A program made the position numbers and the translations under genes. A DNA stretch of 64,000 bases from Gyrodactylus bullatarudis (lineage: Eukaryota > Platyhelminthes > Monogenea > Gyrodactylidea > Gyrodactylidae): contig SSNU01000127.1 in assembly GCA_012064415.1 (NCBI GenBank), forward strand, positions 575,152 through 639,151, read 5' to 3'. Shown here piece after piece: positions 46,864 to 57,240 of this stretch. The notes beneath the pieces were generated by a model that saw nothing but the letters and a program-made list of their open reading frames with translations, ran no database searches and was not told the DNA's origin. The first letter of the stretch is position 1. The number at the start of each line of letters is the position of its first letter.

Positions 46864-49356
46864 TTTATGGTAAAAAGTTGCCAGGTATAAACTTTACCAT
46901 GCATCGAATCAGACACGCAAGACACTAATTTTAATAAGCCTAGAAAAACTTGAATTGTTGATAATAATCAAAAAAGAATTCATTGAGATGAAGATGATTA
47001 AAGTAAGATTCGTTCCTCAACTAGGACATAAACAATTGTATTAAAAATATTTCAAGAATGGGTTGATTATACACATGAATATACCTGAATAGACCATAAT
47101 AGGAGTTGAATAGTACTCAAGAAACTTCTTGATTTTTATAGGCTCGTGCGTAATGGACCCAGAAATGAAATTTTGCGTCGTTCCCGAATCAGAACATTAC
47201 CGTTTTAATAATGAGAATAATTCGTTTGCTAAGTCTTTATCTAAATATTTAATGCTGAATCAGCTGATCTAGAAACCAAATAGAAGAAGAATTAAATCCT
47301 CCACAATTGGAACTATAATTCAAGAAATGGCTCAAAAAGGCTCTAGAAACCAACAAAGCTTAACAACTGACAAAATGATACATGATTCGAATTACAAAAA
47401 TTAATTAAAACCAGTTAACAGATGAATAATGTTATTTTTTGTTTTGGGAATTAAGATTGACGAGCCAATTTTTGATTTGAAAAAAAATAAAAGTTGAGAG
47501 TTAAGAATGAAAATTAAGAAAAATCATCAAAAACTGTCGAGAATTTGAGTTAAAATTGTTATGTGGACTCATAAATAGCAAGTTAATGGTACAGATAGAA
47601 TGATATAAATAAGATCTATCAATTCATACTTGTTGTAATAACATTTAAAATTTAACGAAAATTTTGATAATATTTTTACTCATAAGTACTAAGACCATGA
47701 AATTATTTATTTTAAGAGTAGCAAAGTACATAATAAAAATTGACCGGCAAATCGGAATACTGGCTATTAGAGAGAGACAAATTTTTTAACATCCGGATGT
47801 GCAAAGCTTATTTTAAGGAGAATTTATCAACTTAAAAAAGGATCCTATTAAACCATGTATTCTAGAGTTAATTACATTTTTGATTATAAAGTCGTTCTGG
47901 AAATAGTCTTCACATATGTCGAATCCAAGAAACTATTAATTTTCCAACGAAATTGAAGGGAAAAACATAAAAATGAGGAATCAAATTTACGATTGATAAA
48001 TTTTGAGATCTAATGTTTCATTATCAAGAATTTTAGAGACCTTGAAAATTGTTAGAAAAATCGATCTGGGGACAAGGACAATATGAAAAAGTTCTGTTGA
48101 GAAAAATTAAAAGACCATCAGAAGTTGTGTGAATTAATGAAAAAATTCTTCAATAAAATTTGCTCATTAAATTTTTAGAGCAAATTTTCAGAATCACTAA
48201 TTTTATTCATATTCATAAAACTAATTCTTTTTAAACAAAAATTGTTTTTCAATTATCTCTTGTTTAAATCCATATTTTCAACAATTATAAAATATAACTG
48301 AATTAACGATTGCAATTATCATTTCTTGAATATTTTTAACTCGTCTTGAAATATCAAGAAACTTTACGGTATGGAAAATCAAGATATAGATAATTGCTGA
48401 AAGCTCCAATAGATGACAACAGACATCGAAATTTCCTCAGAGAAGAAATAAAAGCAGCCTTCAAATCATCTGGCCGTAGACTCATCTTCATCTTCAGCAG
48501 CTGAAATTTATTCTTAGAATCACATAAGAATGTAAGCTTCATTAGAAAAAGCAGGCTCTTAACTCTTAAAGACTATCTAGCTTAAGACTGTAGATATTAT
48601 CTGATTTCTATTGATAACTTATTCACTTATTGGATAAATTTGGTCAAAACTCTCTTGTGAATATCAAGAAAGAAAACTAGAATTCTAAGGGCCTTTTATA
48701 TTAAAATTTCTTTTCTTGCTTGAGATTCCTGATTTCCGCGAATATATTATCATTTTGCTGACTAATGTCTTGCATTTTGTAGGTAGAAAACGAAAATAGA
48801 TTCTGGGTGAATATGAGCTCTTTATTTTCGTCGGTTCTCATCAGACCCTACACCGACATTTTTGATTTTAAAAATTAATTCTCAATTATTTTTATATTTA
48901 CTCATGAGTATGCCTTTTATTATTTATTTTTTTAATGACAGAAATATCGAGAAAGCCTAAATTTTTTATTATGAACTAATAAGGAATTTTAACATTTTCA
49001 TGAGTTGAAATTAATTCTGATTAATTTCAAAATCACGTTTCGAATCATCCTACCACGCCACAATGACTCACATGAAAGCACAACGAAAGAGGTGGGGAGG
49101 TGTACTAAATGCCCAAACGATTGTGTAATTCTTGTTCGATAGCTATAGTAAATTTTTGTGCTCTATCTAATGATACTAAAATCATGAGCCTAAATCATTA
49201 CCCTAAGATGACGAAAAACCAAACTCCTCGTAGAAGCGACGTAAAATTTTTTTTAACATCTCAATCTAGAAATAATTTAATTCTAAGGATTATTATCTAA
49301 ATTTTGATCAATTTTATATTAGTTATTGAAATTATTCATAACGTGTACCACGAACT
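46864..49356. other. No gene seen
   Basis: AT-rich intergenic DNA. Short frames (for example near 48354-48542) lack splice or domain support. Confidence 0.45.
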
Positions 49357-49490
49357 TCACAAATTTGATGTACTTGCATTTCATTGGTTGACAGTTTCTC
49401 ATCCTCCCATTGGTTAGAAATTTCGCTGATTTAGGTATATAAATAATAAGAGCAGAGTGGGAAAGAAAACGGGTCCCTCACCTGGATAAT
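49357..49490 (+). repeat. Promoter-like dispersed repeat, copy B
   Basis: Pairs with copy A at 13661. Two ATTGGTT boxes (about 49384 and 49410), GGTATATAA at about 49434, GCAGAGTGGGAAAGAAAACG at 49452 and CACCTGG near 49480 follow the same order and spacing. It lies about 110 bases before the left end of the Mutator-like element. Confidence 0.55.
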
Positions 49491-49675
49491 TTTATTGGTT
49501 CGCAGTAAAAAATTAGCTGGGAAAATCATTTTTTAGCGTGAGCGTCAAATCTAACGCGAAGACAATTTCCAGAACGACTTTAGTCATTTCATTTTTTACA
49601 TTTTTGACTAAACTTTTTAGAGTTTTAACTACACTTTCTCCTTTTTTTACACATTTGACAATAGCCAAATTCCAA

Positions 49676-50203
49676 TTAACCCTTCATGTCCCATTGTTCC
49701 ACCAGTGGAACACAGCTCTTTCTTGAGCGATAATTTTAACTGAAAGATACCTAAAACACTTTTTTTACCCCTCATTAGAAAGGAAATTTATTAAGCTACA
49801 AAATTATGCATAATACATAAAGATAGCTTGTCACTGATGCACACCATAGTTACTTGAAGAAGGGTGATTTTTTGAAAATTTTGTTAAATATTCAAAAAAT
49901 ATTTGGAACGTTTTTTTGAAAACCAATTTGCTGATGTCTTGGAGAGAAATAAAATAATTTTCTATCGTAAAACAATAGCCGTAGATTTCAAATGTGCAAT
50001 CGCCTGCTCGATATCTCTTATAGTTTAGAAGATAACTGGTTTTAGAGTTAAAAAAGGCCAATTTTAACCTCTATCATCTTTGAAAGGATGAGTTGGCTTA
50101 CAAAATGGAATTCAGATTCAGAATCAGCGTAAGTATTTCGGTTATGTTGCAAATTTTCTCATTTGTGTGATGAAAAAAATTAATTTGGGACATGAAGGGT
50201 TAA
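49676..50203. mobile_element. piggyBac-type MITE inside the Mutator-like left arm
   Basis: TTAA at 49676-49679 and 50200-50203 flank a 520-bp element with perfect 14-base inverted ends, CCCTTCATGTCCCA. The interior is related to the dispersed repeats at 26920-27800 and near 41600-41890. The Mutator right arm shows the matching uninterrupted site (CAAATTCC, GATTG, AAATATT), so the insertion point is directly visible. Confidence 0.85.
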
Positions 50204-50281
50204 AATATTATGAATATTTTCCAGATTTATTTTTTACTTTAGTTAATCTGGATTTCACATTTTTGACTATACAATTCCTAG

Positions 50282-50623
50282 GATCTCTCTAAGGTTATTA
50301 ATTTTAACAGGTATGGTGACAATGAAATTTATCCAATAGCTATTGTCTTCGCTCCTTTGAAGAATTATAAATACTGGTCCATTTTTATCGGAAATCTTAA
50401 TACGTATCTTCAACTTTAGGGACAAAAACAACTTTTTTCAGACAGGGAGAAAGATCTGACGAAATCAGTCTTAGAAATTCTTTCACAATCTAATCATTCC
50501 TACTGTCTTTACCATATTGGCAGAAACAGTAAAACCAGATTCCGAACCAATGTAAATAGACTTTTATGGAAAGCTGCAATGCAAGAAGAAGAATGCAAAT
50601 ATAGTTTCCTTTTTAATGCATGA
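50282..50623 (+). pseudogene. Mutator-like (MULE) transposase fragment
   Basis: One frame of 113 codons with a single in-frame TAG at 50417-50419. Before the stop it reads SKVINFNRYGDNEIYPIAIV then FAPLKNYKYWSIFIGNL. After it comes LFSDREKDLTKSVLEIL, then SYCLYHIGRNSKTRF and RLLWKAAMQEEE. In MULE transposases the matching motifs are a DGN-x-x-IYPIA strand, a W-x-x-F helix, the catalytic SDREKGL, H-x-x-C-x-x-H and an LLWKAA helix. Here the expected His before Cys is Tyr-Cys and the first Asp region (DGT) is gone. It is too short to be functional and lies within the matching inverted arms. Confidence 0.7.
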
Positions 50624-50832
50624 ATTTAAATTTCAATCCTACATTGAAGAAAAATGTAGTCAAAAATGTGAAATCTAGATTAACTAAAGTCAAAATAAAT
50701 CTGGAAAAAATTCTCAATATTTCAATCGGAATTTGACTATAGTCAAATATGTAAAAAAGCAAGAAATTGTAGTCATAAGTTAAATATTTTTTCAAATTGT
50801 AGTCAAAACTCTAAAAAGTGTAGTCAAAAATG

Positions 50833-51259
50833 AATTTAACTCTGTATTTTAAATTTTACTTAGATATCCCAAATCGCAATTGAAAATGCCGATTCTTGAA
50901 CTTTTCTACTACAATCGATCGAATGCAATTTTAAATATAAATAGGTTCGTAAGATATTTTTAAACAACAATGCATATTCTTGTAAAATATTCCAATTAAT
51001 TTGGGATAAGTTGAAGATGTTTGGGAAAATGGGATTTTGGGGTATCAGAGAACTAAGAATTTCGAATTTAAATTCCATAAATGGCATTTTCTAAGTTAGA
51101 TCTAAAAGATTCGCATTGCAGCCGAACATTGTTCGGAAAAAAAATATTTGACTCGCCTTAATGACCATAAATAAATTCACAGTCCAACTATCATATTATT
51201 AAAGTTCTAATAATAGATAGATAATAGATAATAATAGTAAATTGAAAAGACAGACTTAC
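50833..51259. other. Unresolved 3' end of the erlectin-like gene
   Basis: The last recognised erlectin exon ends at 51260 with a good GTAAGT donor, so at least one more coding exon should lie at lower coordinates. A candidate frame on the minus strand (50860-51087, starting MPFMEFKFEIL after a TTAG acceptor) is AT-driven and does not look like the expected end of an MRH domain, so I do not call it. Confidence 0.4.
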
Positions 51260-53435
51260 ATAAATTGTGTGAACACAATTCTCCTCATATTCCTCAATTT
51301 TGACAGATTTATCTTCAGAGCATCTGTGTAAAGGGAAATACGTTAAAGGAAAACATTTCAACTAAACGAAGCAAATTAACGTACTTGAGAATGAGTCTTG
51401 CTGATCTAACTTTGGTCCCGCATGCTCCGCCATCTGTGTAAAAGGTGATGCTCTCTTCATCTTTAATTGGGCTAAATTTATTAAAAATAAATTAAATTAA
51501 AATGTTATTATTTTTCAGTAATTTAGTTGGATGACATAGAGACCGAAGGGTTACTCTTTTTTTTACAAAAAAAACATATAGCTCGAAATATAATAAAAGG
51601 TTTAGCCAAATTTAAGAGACTTACTCAGAGCTTTCTAGGAAAGCCAAGCTCATTTTGCTGTTATTGATCTTGTCGTAAACACCCCATACTTGCGATACAG
51701 TTTTTCCAGTTTTATCCTTAATGATATATTTATTTAGTTAACTACTTGTAAGTAAAATGGAATAATATTTTTAGAATTACTTTGTAGGAGAAGACAATAT
51801 GCTTTTTGAAGCAAATAGTAAGTACACCATTACCCTTGACACTTGTAAGGCATTTCTTTTTGGACAAAAAGTCAAACATAATCTGGGCATCGGGCAATTC
51901 TGACTCATAGTTGAAATCTAGATTTTTCTCATCAATCTTTGAGACTTTTTCAATTTCTTCGGCCATTTTTTTCAACTCTTGTTGAATTAGGTCAGCTTCA
52001 TTCTTGACAAGTTCAGCCTTCTTCTCGGAGACAGATGTCTTGAGGATGTTCTCTTTCTAACAACGAAAGGGAAAAAATAGATCAAGTTTATCGGTAGAAG
52101 TCTTTGTTAAAGATATCTTGAGGAAGGATAAAATATTTAGCCAGAAAATAATCACTTTTTATTAGCTTTTAAGTTTTTGATGAGAGATTATACTTACGTC
52201 AATATTCAAGAAAATTTCACTACCTTCTTGAATTATTTCAATCTACACGATGATTTAAAGGATAATTTTTATGACACATTATTTCGACTACAGGAAATAG
52301 TTTGTTAATTAGGACGATAAGAATGACTTTCAAGTAAAGTGATGCTGATTTATTTTTCTATAAATTGACGAATATGAGGCTCCTAGTGGTCCTAAGGACT
52401 CGAGTTGCGTTTAAGTTTAAAAATGAAACTAACTTTGAAATCTTTGAGCAAATCATTTCCAAGTATTTTGTCAAAATATGAAGGTAATTGAAAATTATGC
52501 TTGACACCAGACTGAACTTGGATCAAGTCAACAGGTCGAAAATCGGGCACTGAGGTATTGGTATTGTAGCATTTTATTTGATTAATATAAGGTCTAAGTG
52601 GCTGCAAATTAATCATAGGTGTAATCAATTTGAGTTGAAAATAGTATATAAATTAATCGAAAGTATAAAAAATCGAAATTTGCTCTAATTGAAATTATAA
52701 CTCAAAATAGGCTTACTTGATATTTTGGGTCTTTGCAAAGGTATCTTGTTTGAACGATAATTTCATATTGACAAGATTTGACTTCAGTCACCTGATGAAT
52801 ATCAGCAATACTCTTTTCATTACAGATATAGAGCACTGACGTGGATCTCTTTTGATCTATTAGCTCACAGTAATCTCCTCCAATATAGTCCATTTTGAAA
52901 TAGGGGTATTCCTTACCATCGATCTTGACAGTTTTAACAGGTTGAGATTTTTTGACAAACTGATTGACATCTGTAAATTGAAGAAAATAGTAAGAATAAG
53001 ACCACAAATTGTAAATAATGGGTCTAGCTAACATGGTACACTATAACCAAGAAAGTATTGCTGCAACTTCTGGCCACTAGCTAATACAGGATGATATTGT
53101 CTAATATGCTTATTGTGACAAACTTCAAAAACCCAATAAGAATCTACTCGAATGGAACATTTGTCAAGTTTGAATATGGGTTCTAGCAATTTCAATTCTG
53201 ATTCAATGCCAAGAGCATTTGCGTCAATTTTCTTTGCTTTACTAAACGTCTCTTGTGGCATAACACATTTATAAATTTCACCGTTAACCGTTTTGAATTC
53301 TTCTACGTTTCCTTGTAATCCAGCATCAGGCACTATATTCCAGGAGAAATCAAACAATATGTCATCGGGATTATCAAAGGCAGAGAAAGAATAGCAAAAA
53401 AATTTGATAAAAGCAAAAGTGAAAAGATAATTCAT
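51260..53435 (-). CDS. Erlectin / OS-9 family ER lectin (MRH domains), 8 exons seen
   Basis: Exons in order: 53435-53042, 52970-52717, 52601-52434, 52242-52198, 52056-51781, 51716-51625, 51471-51385 and 51323-51260. All junctions have GT-AG ends and keep the frame. Residues 1-18 (MNYLFTFAFIKFFCYSFS) form a signal peptide. The first MRH (mannose-6-phosphate-receptor homology) domain has CSIRVDSYWVFEVCHNKHIR, QYHP, YFLGY, then TSVLYICNEK, CQYEIIVQTRYLC and KDPKYQ, closely matching erlectin. A Lys/Glu-rich coiled segment (KENILKTSVSEKKAE...) precedes a second, divergent MRH-like domain: CLTSV, CFKKHI, SQVWGVYD, ITFYTDGGACGTK, ARLILKCSED and ENCVHTIY. Two MRH domains favour erlectin (XTP3-B) over OS-9. 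Family members bind trimmed N-glycans on misfolded ER proteins and hand them to the HRD1 degradation complex. The second domain's glycan-binding Trp motif is missing. The C-terminal exon was not found. Confidence 0.85.
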
Positions 53436-53607
53436 AACTTGATAGGTTTGAATCTGTGATTTTCACTTAAAGATTAAAACAAAATTGAGTAATTTTAATT
53501 ATCTTAAATAAATCTCATTTTTAAGATGATTATAAAATGATCGAATAACTCATTTTATAGAGAAATTTAAACAGTATAAAACGTTTTTAAATAATAATTT
53601 TAATATT

Positions 53608-55092
53608 TCAAAAATGAAGGGCATGGGATGCAAAATCATGTTTTCCATCAAAAGTCTCTCCACATATATTGCACTGCCAGGGATTATTAACAGTATGGAG
53701 TCCCATATGCAAGCTATATAGTGTTTGGTCTTTGAAACCGATTCCACATTGTTTACAGTGGAAATTATAAACGTGGACTGAATTATTCATCTGTTTATTC
53801 TGAACTGAGTTTATATTCTGTGAAGATGATAATCTATTCTTTGCTAAAAAACTCTCGTCATCATGACTCTGCAGATGTCTGGGCTTTTTTATGAATTTTT
53901 CTGTCTCATCATTTGTTATTGTTGTTGTTGTCGGTCCTCTAATAATCTCATTATTTATTGCTTTCTCTGCCTGATTTAAAATTCTATTCTTGACTAAAGT
54001 AGAGTTATTACTAGTCACTGACTGAGTAGTTTTTATCCTCTTATCTGGCACTTTGAAATCACTTTCTACTCTGCGCATTTGCTTTGGAGTGTCCTTTACG
54101 TTAATCTCTGATATCAGGATTTGAGTGGGTACAGATTTTGATAACTCTGGCCTTTCAACAACACACCCATCTGTATTCAAATCACTGGTTGAATGGGATC
54201 TCTTTCTAAGTGATTTTCTATCCTTTTCTCGACCATCTTGAGATATTTTATCATTTAAAGGGAAAGTGATTTTATTATCATTGTGTAAGCCATAGTTGCT
54301 ATTAGTAGTATTAGTAGAGTTATTATTATTTATCCCGGTAGAATCATTCATGGCAATTTGCCAAAGTTGAGATAAGAAGAATAACTGTTGTTCATTTTCA
54401 AGCTTATTCACATTTAGACTGTTGACACTTTCCAGATTTTGCATCATTTGCTTCATCAACTGCATGGCTTGAAAACGTCCTATAAAGTTATCATCTTGGC
54501 CAATGGGATAAATTGACGGAAATTGTTTCAAAATGTGATTATCCTTCAAGGGCAATTTTGATTCGTTCCTTAGGGGAAATGTGATGCCACCAATATTGTT
54601 GACCTGAACAGGCTGTTGTGGCTGCTGAGTCTGCTGGACATTTAGTACAGCCGGAGGCCCGGAACAGGTTTGGTTTCTGACACTTTCCATCATATGCATA
54701 GCTAGAGAATCTCTATTGGTAAAATCAGTGTTACAATTCGAACAGACGAATTGGCCTCTGCTTGAATTGTTCCCTATCATTATGTGCATAAGGGAATTGC
54801 TTGTAGGCGTTGATGAATTGGTAGTATTTGTAACTGAACTAGGGTTGCTGTTGCTCGGCATTGTTGTTGCAATTGATATTGTCTTTGGCAATGGTTTTTG
54901 TTGACGACCAGCAGTTTGGAGGGAATGCTGATGATATGGATGATATCTTTTATCGGCAGCTTTCCCTGTCCCAATGGGCAGGTTCATTAGTCTGCTTTTG
55001 TTGATCTTTATCAAATTATTTATCCATGATGTGTCGGTAAATCTTTTTTCAAATTGTAATGTCCCACCTTTTGAGTCTTTCACATCAACCAT
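53608..55092 (-). CDS. C2H2 zinc-finger protein, probable transcription factor
   Basis: A 494-residue single-exon frame starting at MVDVKDSKGG. One finger-like motif lies near residues 115-143 (FVCSNCNTDFTNRDSLAMHM, then a late Cys rather than His). Two tandem C2H2 fingers end the protein (about 441-494: FHCKQCGIGFKDQTLYSLHM then NPWQCNICGETFDGKHDFAS and HALH). The Y-x-x-HMG-x-H spacing and the short terminal pair recall the C-terminal dimerisation fingers of Hunchback/Ikaros/TRPS1-type factors, by pattern only. Between them are long Asn/Ser/Thr/Gln-rich stretches and basic patches (RKSLRKRSHS, KIKTTQ-like). It is probably nuclear. The stop is 172 bases before the erlectin ATG on the same strand, so the two genes are tightly packed. 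Identity within the C2H2 class is not settled. Confidence 0.85.
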   Translation of the reverse strand: MVDVKDSKGGTLQFEKRFTDTSWINNLIKINKSRLMNLPIGTGKAADKRYHPYHQHSLQTAGRQQKPLPKTISIATTMPSNSNPSSVTNTTNSSTPTSNSLMHIMIGNNSSRGQFVCSNCNTDFTNRDSLAMHMMESVRNQTCSGPPAVLNVQQTQQPQQPVQVNNIGGITFPLRNESKLPLKDNHILKQFPSIYPIGQDDNFIGRFQAMQLMKQMMQNLESVNSLNVNKLENEQQLFFLSQLWQIAMNDSTGINNNNSTNTTNSNYGLHNDNKITFPLNDKISQDGREKDRKSLRKRSHSTSDLNTDGCVVERPELSKSVPTQILISEINVKDTPKQMRRVESDFKVPDKRIKTTQSVTSNNSTLVKNRILNQAEKAINNEIIRGPTTTTITNDETEKFIKKPRHLQSHDDESFLAKNRLSSSQNINSVQNKQMNNSVHVYNFHCKQCGIGFKDQTLYSLHMGLHTVNNPWQCNICGETFDGKHDFASHALHF

Positions 55093-55984
55093 TTCTTAAC
55101 TGTTGAGAATATTAGATTGACTAGTGCCCTTTGCATGCTAGAGTTTTCAATCCAAAGTATTCTCAACCTGTCCAATGGAAATTGAGAAAATAGTTGAATT
55201 TTATTGGTCGCCTAAATGAAAAACTCGTAAATAATAAATGAAGGGGGTAATAATATTGTAAAATGAAGGAGAATTTTGTCTAACTTCTCATTAATAATGC
55301 ACAATGAATAATTCATAATCTATTTCTCATCAAGTGTGAAATTGAAGAGATAGAGTTAGTGAATGTGAGAGGAGCAGTAGTAGGGAAATACAGTTAGACG
55401 ACAACAGCACAGCTACAAATATTATTTTTGTCGTATGACTATAGAACTGTATTACTGTATAACTGATTAAATATTAGTATCATTCTAAATTATAACTACA
55501 ACTAGCGTATGTAAACTCTTTTATAATTAATCAATCTACAACTAACTGACTGCATATCTTTGGTATGTTATAGATGTATATTAATTTGTGTACATTTCAT
55601 AATAATAATAATTTGAATTTTGACAAAGGTAATCTCATGAATCTTTCATTTTGGGAAATGATTATTTTCTTATTTAAAACTTTGAAGTACATCGAAGTGA
55701 TACTGTAGCAAGATTTAGAGTGTTAACAGTTCTAGAGGGTTCTTTCTAAAATCAAAAAGAGTAACGCGACATCCTGGTCAGCCCCCATCAACTCGAAGTG
55801 CATCAATCGTCCACTGAGAAGTAATTTAAATCAGTAAACTCACAGTCAGAGGTAAAGTTTTGTTGAATAAAAGGTCTTTAAAATGGGGTTTATTCACTGA
55901 ATAATATTCAGTAAAGTTTAAATTAAAGCGAAGAATAGAAATAGAGTAAACAAGTTCTGAAATATGAAAAAGGTTTTTATAAGG
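55093..55984. other. No gene; 5' flank of zinc-finger gene
   Basis: AT-rich DNA upstream of the minus-strand zinc-finger gene. No clear TATA, repeat or exon was recognised. Confidence 0.4.
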
Positions 55985-56103
55985 GGTTAAGACCAAAGAT
56001 AGCAAATATATAGTTTTTATTTTTCAATTTTAATTGTACATTGCCAAATAAACCAGATACATTATTTCATATTTTGTCATTCACAAGGTGTAGTTTTAAC
56101 CCT

Positions 56104-56934
56104 CTATGAAACTTGTAATTCTTGATTCGTTGGACTGCTTTTTGACCAAGAAGAAGTTTCATTATCAGCCATCCATTTTCGCAGCATAACTTCAATGTCT
56201 CGATTCGCTCTCTCTACAGATCCTTGACTCTGGCTGTGACGAGGAGTTCCATGAACAATTTTCATTGGCCGAAATTCTCTTTCAAGATCGTCGAATATTT
56301 TATTGACGAATTCACGACCGTTGTCTGATTGGAGAATCGTAGGTGGTCCAAAGTCATTCAGGATATTACGAAGATTTTCATGAACTTCAATAGCAGTTTT
56401 TGATTTCAATGCTCTAAGAAGAACATATTTTGTCAAGTGATCTTGATAGACCATAATAAATTTATAATCTTCATCTGATGAGGATTGATAATCAATCAAG
56501 TCAACTTGAGCTCTGGAATTAAAATCCCTTGTTAAAATTGGCTTCACAACATTACCTTTCTTCAATGTGGCTCTGTTTTTAACACATTTAAGACATATTG
56601 AAATAAATTTTCTGATTTGAATTCGAGTAATGTTCTTATAACGTATGTCAACTTGTGTTTTTGTTTGCTTTTCTCCACCATAGAGTACAAATTCATTTTT
56701 GAGTATTTCACATAAAGTCTTTGGTCCTTGTATATTTTTGAATAGATCCACTCTTCATTATCTACTATTTGAATTCCTCTCGATGCCCTCAGTTTAGATA
56801 TTCGGCCATCTTTCGTATCATACTTGAAAGGATTTTTTATCTGATACGATCAAAACAAGATATTTCTCATCGGTCAAATAATTTGAAGATTCAAGACTGT
56901 CAATTAGCGTATAAAAAGATTTTCTGAGGTCCAT
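56104..56934 (-). pseudogene. DDE integrase relic (KRBA2/Ginger-like transposon)
   Basis: From ATG 56934 (MDLRKSFYTLIDSLESSNYL) the reading shifts frame at least twice before the long frame 56751-56104. That frame holds an H2C2-like remnant (ICLKCVKNR) and an rve integrase core. Its catalytic triad is Asp84 (AQVDLIDYQS), Asp143 (LQSDNGREF) and Glu180 (QGSVERANRD), with 36 residues between the last two. The motifs match the integrase found in KRAB-A-domain-protein-2-like genes and Ginger elements, which derive from Gypsy-type integrases. It stops soon after (WMADNETSSW), so the C-terminal part is lost. A CCAAAGATAGCAAATATATAG sequence at about 55993 recurs near 59522 and may mark an element end. 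Confidence 0.75.
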
Positions 56935-57240
56935 TTTAACACAAGAAATTAAAATGAGAATTTGAAAATTTTTATTTGAACTCTAAGCCTTTTTTTGACA
57001 AACCATTGTGTGAGGTGTGTTCGTATAATAGGAGAATTTCAACGTTTATGTGTAATATAGATGATATATGGGGAGGGGGAGATATACAATATATACTGTG
57101 TCATACACTTTACATAGACCTGAACAAATCTTCAATTTTGGTGCAACTTCACTTTTTGCGCACAACAAATACATTGTCTAACAAAAAAAATATAGTTATA
57201 AGAGCCACAGGTAGGAAAACAGGAAAAAATAAATAAATGT

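Larger units (their letters stand above)
49599..50832 (+). mobile_element. Mutator-like element with long inverted ends
   Basis: Right arm 50656-50832 is the inverse of a left arm made of 49599-49679 plus 50204-50270. Both carry CATTTTTGACTA..., CTTTTTAGAGTTTT, CAAATTCC, TTTCCAGATTTATTT and ACTTTAGTTAATCT. The arms hold repeated TAGTCAAAA units. Between the arms is a Mutator-type transposase relic. The left arm is split by a TTAA-flanked MITE. No clear 9-bp duplication remains. Confidence 0.7.

Noticed and set aside
50860..51087. Minus-strand frame MPFMEFKFEIL as last erlectin exon
   Set aside because: Phase would fit, but the residues do not match the end of an MRH domain and the frame is driven by AT-rich codons.
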